This document shows positions 13,743-26,462 of a DNA stretch of 64,000 nt, piece after piece; the stretch's first letter is position 1, and each line of letters opens with the position of its first letter. The notes beneath the pieces are model-generated. The model was not told where the DNA came from and ran no database searches. It worked only from the letters and a program-made list of their open reading frames with translations. This DNA is from Pegea sp. RAD2-039 (lineage: Eukaryota; Chordata; Thaliacea; Salpida; Salpidae). Location of the stretch: the NCBI GenBank assembly GCA_034620365.1, contig JAQGEQ010000045.1, positions 62,001-126,000 of the forward strand. The letters are read 5' to 3'. The translations under genes and the position numbers were made by a program.

Positions 13743-15382
13743 TCTTTTGATGAAAGAATTATTTTCTATTTTCTTTATTAAGTTCTTCAAAATCAATGAA
13801 TATCTGAAAAAATGTTTATTTGAAATTACAATTGTTTTCAATTCTGTTGTGAAAGCCAAACTAAATTTACAATCTTAAAAAACAACTTCTATAAATTCAA
13901 CACCATTTTGCATAAACTATTTTATGATTTAATCAATAAATTAGTTAATAATTTGCTTATCTTTCTAATAACCCTGACTATTTCTACAAGAAACTTGTAG
14001 TTAACATGATTTAAGTATGTACATAATAAAAATTGTCATTCAATTTATGGTCACTTGTATCAAATACATTCTCTTTTTCTTGCGATTGACTGTATAATTG
14101 TAAAAAATAAATCGTTTTGAACTAAGGGTGGCACAGACAGTGCATTTGAAAACCGAATATTATATGTTTTTCTCTAATAAGATATTTCTTTTATCTTTTA
14201 AACTTCTGAATAATTTTTAGTTTAAAGATATTTTACTAGAAGCTTTTTATAGTAACTTTCATTATATCTTATTGCAGTATCTTTCTTTTGACCAAAATAA
14301 ATATAAGATTTAAACGTTTTAATAGACTTCTTTAATGTCATCAAGCCTAATGCTGGTTGTAGACTGTTTGAAAACAAATTAGCGAAGACTTATGAAACAT
14401 AAAATTATAATAACAAGTTCATATTTTGAACTTTTTAAAGTTCCTGTTTAGTTTGACTTGAAGATGATATCTATAATCTAAGATTAATTAATAAACTAAA
14501 AAGCTTAAATTTATATATAAAAGTGGAAAAAATAGTTATTTGTTTAGCTCTTATGTGTGATATATTTGTAGCTAAATAATAAGTTTGATTTTATTTAAAA
14601 GATAAATTTATAATTTGAGAGATTTAGACGGCATTACTTTCTATTGGTGAAAACCTCATAAAATATTAACGACTAGAAGCAATATTTTTTAAAGTAATAT
14701 TATTTGAGATATGAGATCAATTTATCTTTGTCCAAATTAGGATTTTTGTGGCTAAAAAAGATTTGAAACCGTTACCTGAGAAAGTGAACAAGAATTTTGT
14801 TAAGTGTTTTATCATCAGAACGATTAAATGTTACATTTTTTGGTCTTGATATATCTCACATATCTTAATTACAGTTTTACTCAATTAAAAAAGAATTATA
14901 ATTGTTATAAAGTCTAAGTTTTGAAATTTACGGTCATTAATTTTTTTTAATAATAAACATATTAGGGTATTACCCTAACAAAGGAACTCAAATGAGTAAA
15001 TATTTTTTTAGATATTGATAATTAACTTTAGAAGTAATTTGTTGACTTTTTAATGAGCTTTTGTCTGTCTTTAAAAACTAAATCTAAATTAAATTAGTAC
15101 ATTAAAAATTTGCAATTCTTCTAACCCGTTTCAAATTTATAATAAATTGTTTAATAATCAATAATATTAAAATCTTAAATTAAAATTTAGATTTTGTTTT
15201 AATCTGAAGAAAAAAAATTAATGGTTTAATACTTTTATTTTAAAATAAATTCTAGCTAATGAAACTTTTAGTAACTAATCATTTTTCAAAAGTTTAAAGA
15301 AAATATAAAAGTTTAAATCAGTATATATTTCTTCTATTTTTAGAGATTTTAAATTCAATAAGAATATTCCATCTTATTGATA
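13743..15382. other. intergenic spacer CesA to MDH1
   Basis: AT-rich sequence holding the CesA 3' UTR (AATAAA at about 14106) and the MDH1 upstream region. An acceptor-like TTTTTAG ends at about 15343, 40 bp before the MDH1 ATG. I see no other gene. Confidence 0.55.
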
Positions 15383-17128
15383 ATGGTGAGTAATTAATGT
15401 TGAGACTTACATCAAATCTTTTATAATTTATTTATAGATTTTTAAATCTTCTAATTTGCTGACTAATTTGAAATTTACAAAAAAATAAATTTTTCGTTCA
15501 GAATGATTTGCGGGTCTTAGTGTCTGGTTCTGCTGGACAAATTGCATATTCTCTTCTCTTCTCATTAGCTAAGGGAGATGTATTTGGAACCAACCAAGTA
15601 AATAAACTACAAAATTTCGATTAAATTATTTCATATTGATTAAAATTAATAATCATTATTAAAATTTAAAAGTGAAGTTAATTGATGTTGATATATTTTT
15701 AAGAAAATTCATTTGATTCTTTTTGATATCCCTCAAATGATCTCATCTGTACAAGGAGTTTGCATGGAGCTATTTGATTGTTCTTTCCCAAATCTTCTGA
15801 GTGAGAAAACTTTTAGTTTTATTCTTTTTAGAGAATTATAAAAAATTTCAAATCATATTTACTGTTTCTAGATCAATAATTTTATTTCAAATCTTTTTTT
15901 AGATGTGACAGCGACTTCAAACATTACAGAAGCGTTTACAGATATTGATTTCGCAATTTTAATTGGAGCAATGCCTCGAAAAGAAGGAATGGAAAGAAAA
16001 GATTTATTAAAAGCAAATGTTAGAATATTCCAAGATCAAGGAAGAGCTTTAAACTGTTTTGCAAAAAAGACAGTAAAGGTTTCTTGATAAACAATTATGA
16101 AGTTAAAATGACTTGAAATTAACTCTGTGGTTTTGATAGGTGCTTGTAGTCGGTAATCCAGCAAATACTAATTGTCTTGTAGCATCCTTATCCGCTCCAA
16201 CAATTCCTAAGAAAAATTTCAGTTGTTTGACGAGACTTGATCAGAATAGAGCTCAAGCACAAGTAACTTCTTGATGTTCTGACATTGTTATAACGATTTA
16301 TATGATTTTAAATGAATTTTAAAGTATTATAAATCAGTTTGTAAAGATTGAATCCATTAAATTCTGTTTAATGTATCAGAAAAAGTAGTTTTACTTTCAG
16401 TATAAGAGTTTTTTGATGATTTGTAACCCACAAAAATTTTTATTTTAATAAAGATGTGATTAATAAACATCATTTTTATCTTCAATTATTTAAATTTAGA
16501 TTGCAAATAAACTGGGAATCAACAGCAGTGATGTAAATAATATAATTATTTGGGGAAATCATTCATCAACTCAATTTCCTGATGTTAATCATGCTACTTG
16601 TATCATTAACAACAAACAATCTTCTGTAGTTGATGCAGTTACTGATAGTGATTGGTTAAAAAGTAAATTCGTTTCAGTAAGTTATCTTCAAATGTTTTCC
16701 AGAATTCTATCAAATTGATTTTGTAGATTGTACAGTCACGTGGTTCAGCTGTAATTAAAGCAAGGAAGCTTTCTAGTGCGATGTCAGCAGCAAAATCGAT
16801 CTGTGATCATCTTTCTGATTGGTATTCCGGAAGATCTGATGATCAATGGACCTCTATGGGGGTTTATTCGAATGGGGAATATGGGGTTCCAATTGGAATC
16901 ATTTACAGTTTCCCTGTTTTGATAAAAGTTGAGTTTTTTTTATGAAAATTCGAAATTAATCGTTTTTTTTTTTGGTAGAATGATGGAAGTTATGAGATAG
17001 TTGAAGGATTGAAGATCAACTCCGAAGCTCGTGAACGGATGAAGATCACAGCGGATGAACTAATTGAAGAAAGAAAATTAGCTTTTCAATTTTTATCGAT
17101 AAATCAACTGGAGAAATCTCATTTGTGA
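15383..17128 (+). CDS. MDH1: cytosolic malate dehydrogenase
   Basis: Eight exons: 15383-15385, 15502-15597, 15704-15800, 15903-16078, 16140-16262, 16500-16676, 16727-16927 and 16979-17128. The lengths sum to 341 codons including the stop, so the protein has 340 residues and no frame break. It interconverts malate and oxaloacetate with NAD in the cytosol (malate-aspartate shuttle). The N-terminal NAD-binding loop is [15 protein letters not shown]. The substrate loop is [27 protein letters not shown] follows, and the catalytic region is [17 protein letters not shown] with the active-site His. The tail is [11 protein letters not shown]. Agreement with animal MDH1 is close along the whole length, and the length is normal. 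An oddity is that exon 1 carries only the ATG codon before an intron. Flanking genes are unrelated in function. Confidence 0.97.
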
Positions 17129-17481
17129 AATTTTTAGTTTTTAATTCGAATTTTGTAATTTAAAGATTCAATAAAAGTTCAAAAAACTTTTCTGAATGTC
17201 ATTAGAAGGTTATTTGAAAAAAAATATTTATTTTTAATTTATAAAAGATTGTTTTTCTTGAAATCAAAAAATTAAAAAAAAATTTATTTTTGTTCATTTC
17301 GAATCTTTCAAGATTTTTCTCTCTAATAAATTCCAACCAAAAACTCTTTTCTTTTCTAATTTTCTTCGCAATTTCTATCAACTTGAATAAAACAATTTAA
17401 TTTTCATTGATTTCAGTTCTAACAGAGGTAACAGAGGTTCTTAGAAAGGTTAAATATAATTTTAATACAAATCTCTATTTT

Positions 17482-17572
17482 ATTTATTACAATAAATGCG
17501 AAGGAAGATGCCTGAAAAGAGTGCCTCGCGCTAACACACATTCTCACCAATAACATCTATTTAGCCAAAAAT
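17482..17572 (+). repeat. short hairpin-bearing repeat, copy A
   Basis: About 90 bp shared with copies at 25213-25280 (inverted) and 43071-43170. It begins with the palindrome ATTTATTACAATAAAT, then GCGAAGGAAGATGCC, then a region that can fold back (GCG...CGC), and ends with AACACACATTCTCAC. It lies 354 bp downstream of the MDH1 stop. It is probably a small non-autonomous mobile element; a structured RNA is the alternative. Confidence 0.6.
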
Positions 17573-17705
17573 ATAGAAAGCAAAAGATGTAACAAATGGT
17601 ATTTCGATATCACTCAAAGCATATGACAGTGAACAATTACATGGAATGTTAATAATATAAGAAAGAGAAAAAAATCACAGTTTAGAAATGATAATGTTGG
17701 CAATG

Positions 17706-18007
17706 TTATGACGGTTCAACTTCTGCTTGAGTGATTCTGACATGAAAATGTCTGATGGCAGCTGGTATTAAGTACTAATTGTGCGGTATGATGAAAAATT
17801 GCTCTGATTAACGTACCAGGTGATATCGGCTTATTAAGATGTAATGGGTGTCGTCTGAGTTGATATAACTTGAGGGAAGGACTAATAAACCTTAATATTT
17901 TGAGATATAAGTTACAAGATTATGTTTTTTGACCTTTAAATTATTATTTTATAAAACTTTGTCTCAATTCTGTTCTAAAGACAGAAGTTGTGTTTGATTG
18001 AGGCCAT
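17706..18007 (-). CDS. possible small three-exon protein, unrecognised
   Basis: On the minus strand two exon-like blocks join in frame across a 42 bp GT-AG intron (17775-17816). They are 17817-17881 (...PSSYINSDDTHYILISRYHL) and 17706-17774 (YLIPAAIRHFHVRITQAEV, then EPS and stop). A first exon at 17983-18007 (MASIKHNF, Kozak-like ACAATGG) can be joined in frame, but its donor (GTCTTT) is weak. The product would be about 52 residues. The two downstream exons are noticeably less AT-rich than the surrounding DNA and have good splice signals. I do not recognise a family. It could instead be the 3' end of a longer gene or a decayed copy. Confidence 0.35.
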
Positions 18008-18604
18008 TGTAATAATCAAAAGCAAACAGATGGTATCAAGCTCACAGAAAACTACAGTTTCTAAATTCAATGTTGTAAATATTTGAATAGTAAATTGTTA
18101 CTGATGAAATTTATTAAAAATTGAAAATGATAAATAAAAGATTAAATGGCAAAAAAAAAAGCTGTAACATCAGTTTCGATTTAATAGATATTCTATAGAT
18201 GTCCAAAAATAAATCTGTTTATTAAAGAATTGACAAAAGCTCAAAATAAAACGAAAGAGTTTGTAGCTTTTTGTTATGTGAACTAATGAACAGATTTTTA
18301 TTATTAAAAGCTTGAATAAACAATTTTTTGTAAAAGCATTTTTATTAGTGGGAATCTTATTATTATTCTTTATTTCAATAGTTGTTAGTGGTTTAAGTAT
18401 GATTTTTCTGTAAATGAACATGAATACTTATGACTAAAATGATTTATTAGGTTTTAATTTTTTAAGATTTATGTTTTTATTCAAATATCAAATTATTTTC
18501 TGAGTTGGAAGTTGATATTGACTGAACTTCAAGAAAACTAGCAAAGTTAAACAACAACAGATTTACTGATGTGTTTTCAAACAAAGAAAGTTTAGATTTA
18601 GAAA

Positions 18605-21600
18605 ATGAAATCAGATAATAAACAAAACTTGCTCACCAGTTGTAACTTAACTGAGGTAAACTAAATTTATGTTTTAAAATATCTAAATTCTACTCATTTC
18701 ACTTTTAAACTTATTTCACACAATTATAAATAATGAAAATTGTAGCTAATCTTTCGATTTTAAAAATCAATTGCTTAATTTACGTAAAAAATAAACTTAA
18801 TGTTTATTATATAGGCAGCAGCAACAAACAACTTGGCTTTGTTCAAATCTTTACTTTTAGAAGCAAAAAAGATTGCTAAAAACTTTACTGAAAATGAGAG
18901 GCATTACCAAAACATTTTAAAAATTGTTTTAAACCAACCTGACGTAAATGGAAAAACTATACTTTGTTATATTGTTCTGAACAAAAGTATAGAAATGTTA
19001 GAGCTTTTGAAAAAATTTTCTAAAGTAGATACTAAAGGTATTATTCAAAAACTTTAATTTTATTTTTTTCATAATCAGTTGAAATTATGATAATCACCAA
19101 GTTATTGGATATTTGAGTAATTAACATATTTCATAACCATCTCAACTTAACTTCTATTTCTTTTCTACATCTTTTTAAAACTGTTTATAGATAACGATGT
19201 AGTGTGTGGAGAAAAGCATCTGGTTGATCTGATGAGTATAGATGACCAACAAACAGATTTTTCTAATTATCTTCGCATATTACTACGAAATCTTAGTTCT
19301 ACTAAAGAAAATGACCAACGTTTACTGTCAGAAAAAGTAATATTTTGTCGTTATCTCGTTTTACTGTTTATAGTTTAGTAAATCTTAATATTTCGCCTTT
19401 TGTTTTTAAGACGTTTTCACCTGATGACAAACTACAAGAGATTTTTAAGGAATGTTTAATCGAAGAAAAGTTTTTTTCCCTTATTTTGAATTGGTATGAA
19501 AGCGTTTGGAAATATAAAGTGAGTGACATTTAATAAAATCAAGTTAATTGATTATTATGTTCAGATGAGAAACGAAAAACCTACTTACTCTACTTATATC
19601 GATTACGCCATAAAAAAAGAAAGTCTTTTACATTGGGCGTGTTCCCTTGACAACGCAAAAGCGGTAGTAACTATCTTATTGAAATACCACAAAGCTAACG
19701 ATATTACCACGTTTCAGGTGAGGTATCAGATATTTATTTTCCTGCTTTATTAAAAGGATAATTCTAGAAATAGTCTTAGAATCATAATCTCATTAGATCT
19801 TTAGAATCGAATTCTAAATCGAAGTTTTCTTTTACAAAAACTGTTCTATAATTCAAATATTATCAATTTATCTTAAATTTTAAACGATCAAAAAGGTTTC
19901 TAAATATTTTTTCGCAAAGATTCATATAAATTGATTATTTTAATCAGCAAATCTCTTATTCAAACTTCTTAAGGTTTCGTAGAGAATATTTTCTACTAAA
20001 AAATAAAATTATTTTACTGAGATGAACCTCTGTTACAAGTTTTATTGATTGAAAAATAGAATAATAATTCTCTATTACAGAAATTTAAACAGCTTTTTAT
20101 TGAAAGCTCACAACATCTGTTACAACTAAACAACTCTCAAGGAAGAACTCCTTTACACATTTGTGTTTGTTCCGAATCTGATCTTACCTTTCTATTACTA
20201 CTTCAACTTGGAGCTGTAGTTCAGACGAAGACACAAGACGGAGAAACAGCTTTACATGTAGCAACTGCTAAAGGTTAGAAGTTAGAAACTTACAATTATC
20301 ACTAACTAAGTATTTAATTTCTATTTAGCCATTTGAACCATTCATCTTATGAACTTTTAATGATTTTAATCTATTAATGAAGACAAATGAAATATTCTAA
20401 CATTATTTAAGGCAGAAGTTTTATTGTAAACAAAATATTGGAATGTGATGCAACAAATCAACTGATATATAGCGTCGATAGGTTTCGAAGGTCTGCTCTT
20501 CATCTTTCTATATTAGGTAGTCATATAGATATCTCCAAAAAACTGATCAATTATGGTTCGTGCTTTTTAATTTAAAAGTATCTTCAGCTACATATGTTAA
20601 ATATTTTTATTCATATAGGTCAAGAAAAACTTATTAAACTAAAAGATGTTGAAGGAAATAATCTTCTTCATGCTGCTGTTATGTCTGAAAATGTAGATAT
20701 GATTAAGATGATGCTAGAATATAATTTAGATATAAATGAAAAGAATATTAATAAATTAACTCCATTACATCTAGCATCTAGACTTGATTCAAACTTACCT
20801 CTTGAAACCCTTCTACAATCTCAACAGTAAGTTTGATTTTGATGATATGCAAATTAATTGGTTCTAAATTAAATCAATTTTACTTGCATCAGGTGTTGGA
20901 ACAGTTTAAAGAATTAACATTTTTGCTAAAAGAACACAAAATGAATTTTTCTTTTATATTTTGTGTGCAGAGATATAGACTTAAATTCTAAAGATGATTT
21001 TGGGAGGACTTGTTTACTTATTGCTGCTAAACATGGGAAAACTAATTGCTTTAAATCGTTGTATAATCAACCTACAGTTGATAGATTAATAACAGATTTT
21101 GAAGGAATGAATATTCTACATTTTGCTGTTACTAGCTCAAATTGTGATATTGTACAGGTAAGACTTCACAAAAAAATACTGAAATTACATTTAAACATCT
21201 GAATTTGTTTTTAAGATAGTTCTACTTTCAAAAGAAAGAATTAAACTCTGTAATGGTATAAACTATGAAGGAAAAACTCCAATAACATTGGCAGTAATCA
21301 GATCTGAAAACAAAATTTTAGAGATTTTTGTAAAGTCTTCTGTCTGTAACCAAAACTTCTTTCTAAATAATTCGAACTCCTTATTTAATTTGACGGCAAG
21401 AAAAAACAAACAACCAGTTAGTATTTGAATATTGTTTATCAAAACGTAAATAGATTTTGATCTATATCTTACATATGATTTATTTTCAACTATAGGGTCT
21501 GTTACAGTTACTACAAAATGGTATGAAGCAAATCAAATTACAAAGTTTTAAAAGGAATAGTCCTTTAATTGAAGCAGTCTTAGGAAACAACATTGAAAAT

Positions 21601-24600
21601 GTTTATTATTTATTAAATTGTGGCGCTGAACCAAACTTTAGGTTTCATTTTTCTACTTTTTTAAATGTTAATAGATTAAAGATATTTATTTTTATTCATC
21701 AATGCAACTTTTTTAGCAACATGACATAAAATCTGATAATATACTGCTTTAAATTCCTAGGAAGAAACGAAAACTTTATAAAACTTTTTGACTCACAAAA
21801 TTAATGATTTCTTCGACTAGCTTTTTTCATAAAATCAAATTTTTGTTGATAATTGTGATATATCAGAAGAATATTTTAGCGCATACGTAAATGTGTCGTC
21901 AAAGACACTCTATCATTGTTCATTTAGTTGTTGCTTATCATTATAGTGGTTTAAGGTGCTTAAGAGACTAGTAACTGTTTCTAATTGATAAGTTTTCTAA
22001 ATCACATTATTAAAGTCAAGAAAAAAATCTTGAGAATAAATAAGATCAATTCTTAGAGATGCTGAAGGTTATACAGCTCTTGGATACTGCGCAGTTAACG
22101 ATTCAGTTCAAATAGCAAAAGTCCTGACTTCAAAGGGAGCTTCAGTTGATTCGGTTTCATTTGATTCGGTAATAGATGACGTCATTAGCAGAAAATATGA
22201 AATAAGTTTTATTGTAAAAAAATCTGAAATAAACTAACAACTTTTTTTTGAGATGATTTTCAAACTTAATTCAATCATAGATGTCGCCGCTTCAAATCGC
22301 TTGTAAAAGTGAAAGTCCGAAAATGACATCATTTCTGTTAGATGAAGGAGCAAAAGTATCTTTTCGCGGAGAAGGGGGTCTAACTGCTATGGAAATCGCT
22401 ATTAAATATCAAAATAAGGTTTGCAGGTTTTTTGAAGTCATGGAAATATCTCAATAACCTGTTTGTAACAGAGTTGTATTGATGCCTTACTACAAAGCTC
22501 TAAATGGAAAACAGTTTTGAGATGTTATCGGTTTAACAAAGACATGAAAATATGTGAGACTCCATTAAGGCAACTTTTACGAAGTATGCCTGAAGCTGCT
22601 TTATCTGTTTTAAACAGATGTATAAACATCACAACAAAAAACTCAATAAAAGAAAAAGTAAATTCCTAAAACTTCTAACTAGTCACTGCCGCGTAAGACT
22701 GTTGTAAATATTTAAACTTTCTTATGTGGTAGGTGACACTAAATATGGAGTTCCTCGACGATACCTACTCGTGTCATAGTTGGAAAGTTCTAAACCAACT
22801 CGGAGAAATTTATTTATCTCAAGAAGTCCTTCCTTGCTTTACTGATAAAGGAAAACTACAAGATTATGCGAAACCTTACAGCAAAAGTATTTCTGTAATT
22901 CACAATAATCATCCGCTAAAGATAATAGTAAGTCTGTAGTTTTACTTGTCGAAAAAAACTACATCTTATCGCCAAACTAAAGCAACTACTGAAGATTTTT
23001 CTAACAGATGGATACAGGAAACTCAAAGTTGATCAATCATCCTTTAGTAAGAGGATTGGTACACCGAAAATGGTCTTCATTTACTAATCAATTTTATTAC
23101 ATGAAGTATATAATAACTTATATATTTGTATTAGGTTTAACTTCTTATATGTTTGCGAGGCCCCCACCTCAGTCTTATACAGTAAGTTTACTTTGAAGAT
23201 TTTTTATATCACTTATAAGTTGATTGAATCTGTGATCTACAGACACACCCTTGTCGTTGTGCTGATTATTTTGATCCTAATATAAGCAGTTCTTGTCCTT
23301 GTTGTACTCAAGAAAATAAGTTAGATGTAGGTACAGCTTACGTTATTTTAGAAGGTGCTATCTTCATCTACACAATTGTCCAATTCTTTTTTGCAGTATG
23401 TTGACAAATTATCTTTAAAATTTTATTAAAATTCAACTTTTTTTGATAAGATTTTCTAAACTATTTTTTTTAATAATGAAAACTTAGATTCCATTTTTAT
23501 TGAAATCTATTTATTTTTTTAGGTAGTAAAACTATTTAGTGTGAAATTCACAAACTCTTTAAATGTTGACAACATCATTGAAATGATAGTGTCTCCACCA
23601 ACTTTATGGCTTGTTAATGAATTTGAACCGTGTATGGCTCACACTGGAGTTCAATCAGTAAAAAATCTTTTACAAAAATATCTTATCTCGATATAAATTT
23701 TGTTTAATACTTTTTATTGGTTATCATCAAATCTTCTTTCAGTTAAAATATTTGCTTTTATTTCAAATGATCATTAATTAAGCAATTAATAATCTTTGCA
23801 AAGAAAGTGGTTCAAATGATCTCTTTTTGATGATTATATAGTTTTCTAACACGTTTAAAATTCTTATAATTCTCAATTTTTAATGAATTATATTAAAATG
23901 TTGCTGAATTAAGAATAAAAGTAAATTTATTGATATCTACCAACTTTTTTTAACTTAGGTATGGAAATGGCAACTATCTTCAGTCACTGTACTTTTAAAT
24001 TGGCTTTACATTGGGCTGCTTGCTAGAAACTTTCCAAAGTTTGGTATTTATGTCATAATGGTTTGGGACATCTTAAAATCTTTTTCAAAAGCATCTTTAA
24101 TTCTTTTTGAATTTTTTATTGGCTTTGCTTTCTTTTTTTATATGGTTTTAGGGAACCAGGTGAAAATATTCAAATTGATTCTTCTATATATCTTTATTAC
24201 ATGTTTATATTTTTGATTGTATTTATTAGGATGCTTATAAATCTTGGTATTTATCGATTTTGAAGTCTATTGTCATGATCATTGGCGAGCTTGATTTTGA
24301 AAAAACATTTATTCTTGAAAATGTCAATTTGAATAATAAAACTGAAGTTAGTTTTTATAATTGAAATAAAACTCAACAATTCAACTTAAAAAATTAAATA
24401 ATAAATTTACAAATTAGATAAAAAATCATCTGGTACCTTATGAAGCATTGACATTGTTTGGGTTTATTTTCTTTGTAATTCTATTTCCAATCATTATAAT
24501 GAATTTACTAATTGGTCTTGCTGTTGATGATATAAAAGCTGTGATGGAAAACGCGCGGACAAAAAAGATCTTGAAAGAAGTAAGATTTTAAAATGAACAA

Positions 24601-24812
24601 AAACTGATGTAAAACTAAACATGTACTTTTAGATGGAACTGACATTGAAAATGGAATCCCTGTTGCCTAGGAGGTTAACAAGACTCTTTGCTCGGAGCTA
24701 TATAAATATACAAATAAATAGTAAAAAAAGAAAAAGGACAAAATGGTCACAATGGATATTTAAATCAAATTATGATAGAGTTGTCGACGATATAATCACA
24801 AAAATGAGTTAG
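18605..24812 (+). CDS. TRPA-type ankyrin-repeat cation channel
   Basis: About 20 exons, each joining in frame from MKSDNKQNLLTSCNLTE to a TAG at 24810-24812. The N-terminal two thirds carry a long ankyrin array (roughly 19560-22430), with cores such as GRTPLHICV, GETALHVATAKG, NLLHAAVMSENVDM, NKLTPLHLASRL, GRTCLLIAAKHG and MSPLQIACKSES. Six membrane segments follow (about 23090-24560). The end of S6 reads MNLLIGLAVDDIKAV, the TRPA signature (human TRPA1 has GLAVGDI). The pore region is WYLSILKSIVMIIGELDFEK, aligning with the LGDIN filter region of TRPA1; the filter Asp is replaced by Glu here. Such channels are plasma-membrane calcium-permeable sensors of irritants or temperature. The start ATG lies 3-4 bases downstream of an AG (GATTTAGAAAATG), consistent with trans-splicing. 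The orthology group within TRPA is not settled. Confidence 0.9.
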
Positions 24813-26462
24813 ATTCTAACGTTTAATTAGTTTGTTTCTTTTAAACTATCAAATTATTAATCAATTGCTGATGAGGATTTTATTTTATAAAAGATTTAAT
24901 GAAATACTAAAGAAAAATTTTTAAAGAAAAACTAAAGTAATTTGTGATGTAAACAACAAAATTAAAAACTTTTAAAATAATAAAGAGTTTGATCTTTAAG
25001 TATTATGATAATTGATAAAGTTTATCTTTCAAATCAATCTTTTTTTAACTTTTGTAAATATTCATTGCTGTAAATATATTTGATAATGTAATTAAAGTCA
25101 CTTTTTAGTTGCAAACAAAACTTTATTAGTAGGATGTATCCAAAATAAACTCTCATATTTTATCGCTTGTGTACAAAAGCTGTTCTATTTTAATTTCTTT
25201 ATGTTTGTTCTTAGAATAATATTTGTGAGAATGTGTGTTCTCTCTTCAGGCACCCTCTTTCACATTTATTGTAATAAATATCACAAGGAGTATTTACTTT
25301 AAGTAAAATATTAAGAAATTGACATTTTTTGAAATTCATTCTACAAAGTAATATTAGAAATAAGTTTAAGAGCTTTTTCAAATTCAATATTATCTGATTT
25401 CATTATTTTTAAAAATGAGCCAACACATTTTGTTTTTATCTCTAAAATTGAAGATTTCAACAATTAAATAATTGGAAAAACTTGTGTTGCGTATAACATT
25501 TAACTAGATATAAGTTTAGTGACTTAAACTTTATTGAGTTTTTTCATGTAGTTAGCTTGAAGAACGATTTAAGTTCCACTTTTAGTATTTTTAAGTTTAT
25601 TTGAGATATATTGTTAAGTTTTGTATGAATTGTTATATATGAAGATTTTGGTTTATTTATATTTGCAGTTTATTAATTATAAATTTGTGAATTTTTAAAG
25701 TTTTTTATCAGAGATAGACAATTCAAAATTCTGTTTTATCAAAATACATCGCTAATAAATGCTTAAACATTATGTCATAAGCATCTGTAAGTTGTTGATA
25801 CTTGCAAAATCCACAGAAACTTGTTTCAAATCAGTACAATTAACTTTTATATACAAATACGTTCGCTAAACACGATTCAACTAAACTGTTAATCGCTAAC
25901 TCCTTAAAAATTCACAGAATAACCTTCTAAACTTTATTTATTATTTTTGAATTGTTGAAATCCGTAATAATTTTAATTACTTGTAACTAAACAGCTCATT
26001 TTTTGACAAATTAATTTCAAAAATTGATTTATATTAAGCAATTAATTCAAATAAAAAAAAAACTTTCTTAGAGTAGAAATATTTTAAATTTTTTGGAGAA
26101 TACTTTTAAAAGTTCAGCAGTTTATATTTCAATTTTAATTTATTTAATTAAGATATATAAAGTTTAAAAAGTTTAGATGCTACCTCATTTAACAAATATT
26201 CTTTAATATATTTGTTATTTTTGATAAATAATGCATTTAGAAATTAAATATTTTACAATTAAGAACTTATATTGCTATTAAGTCAGTTTTTATTACACAA
26301 GACATCGTACTTTAAAATAATAATTTTAAAATTTAGGTTTGGCAACCTAACTTAACTTAGTTAAGATTTCTTAATAAAATTTCTTGTTAATGACTGAACG
26401 CAGTTTATACAAAATAAGAAAATAAAATATTTTTAATATATTTTAAACATTATAGACAAATA
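24813..26462. other. intergenic spacer TRPA to pseudokinase gene
   Basis: AT-rich sequence. It contains the inverted copy B of the short hairpin repeat (25213-25280). An acceptor-like ATTATAG ends 8 bases before the next ATG. I see no coding exon. Confidence 0.55.
25213..25280 (-). repeat. short hairpin-bearing repeat, copy B (inverted)
   Basis: Read on the minus strand it gives ATTTATTACAATAAATG, then GAGGGTGCCTGAAGAGAG and ACACACATTCTCACAAAT, matching copies A and C. It lacks the second half of the GGTGC/GCACC stem, so it is a truncated or decayed copy. It lies about 400 bp past the TRPA stop codon. Confidence 0.6.

Noticed and set aside
13453..13878. 141-residue ORF at the 3' end of CesA
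   Set aside because: It is an alternative frame of the last CesA exon; the frame giving DAYAWVKTPGESDG fits GH6 and joins the upstream exon.
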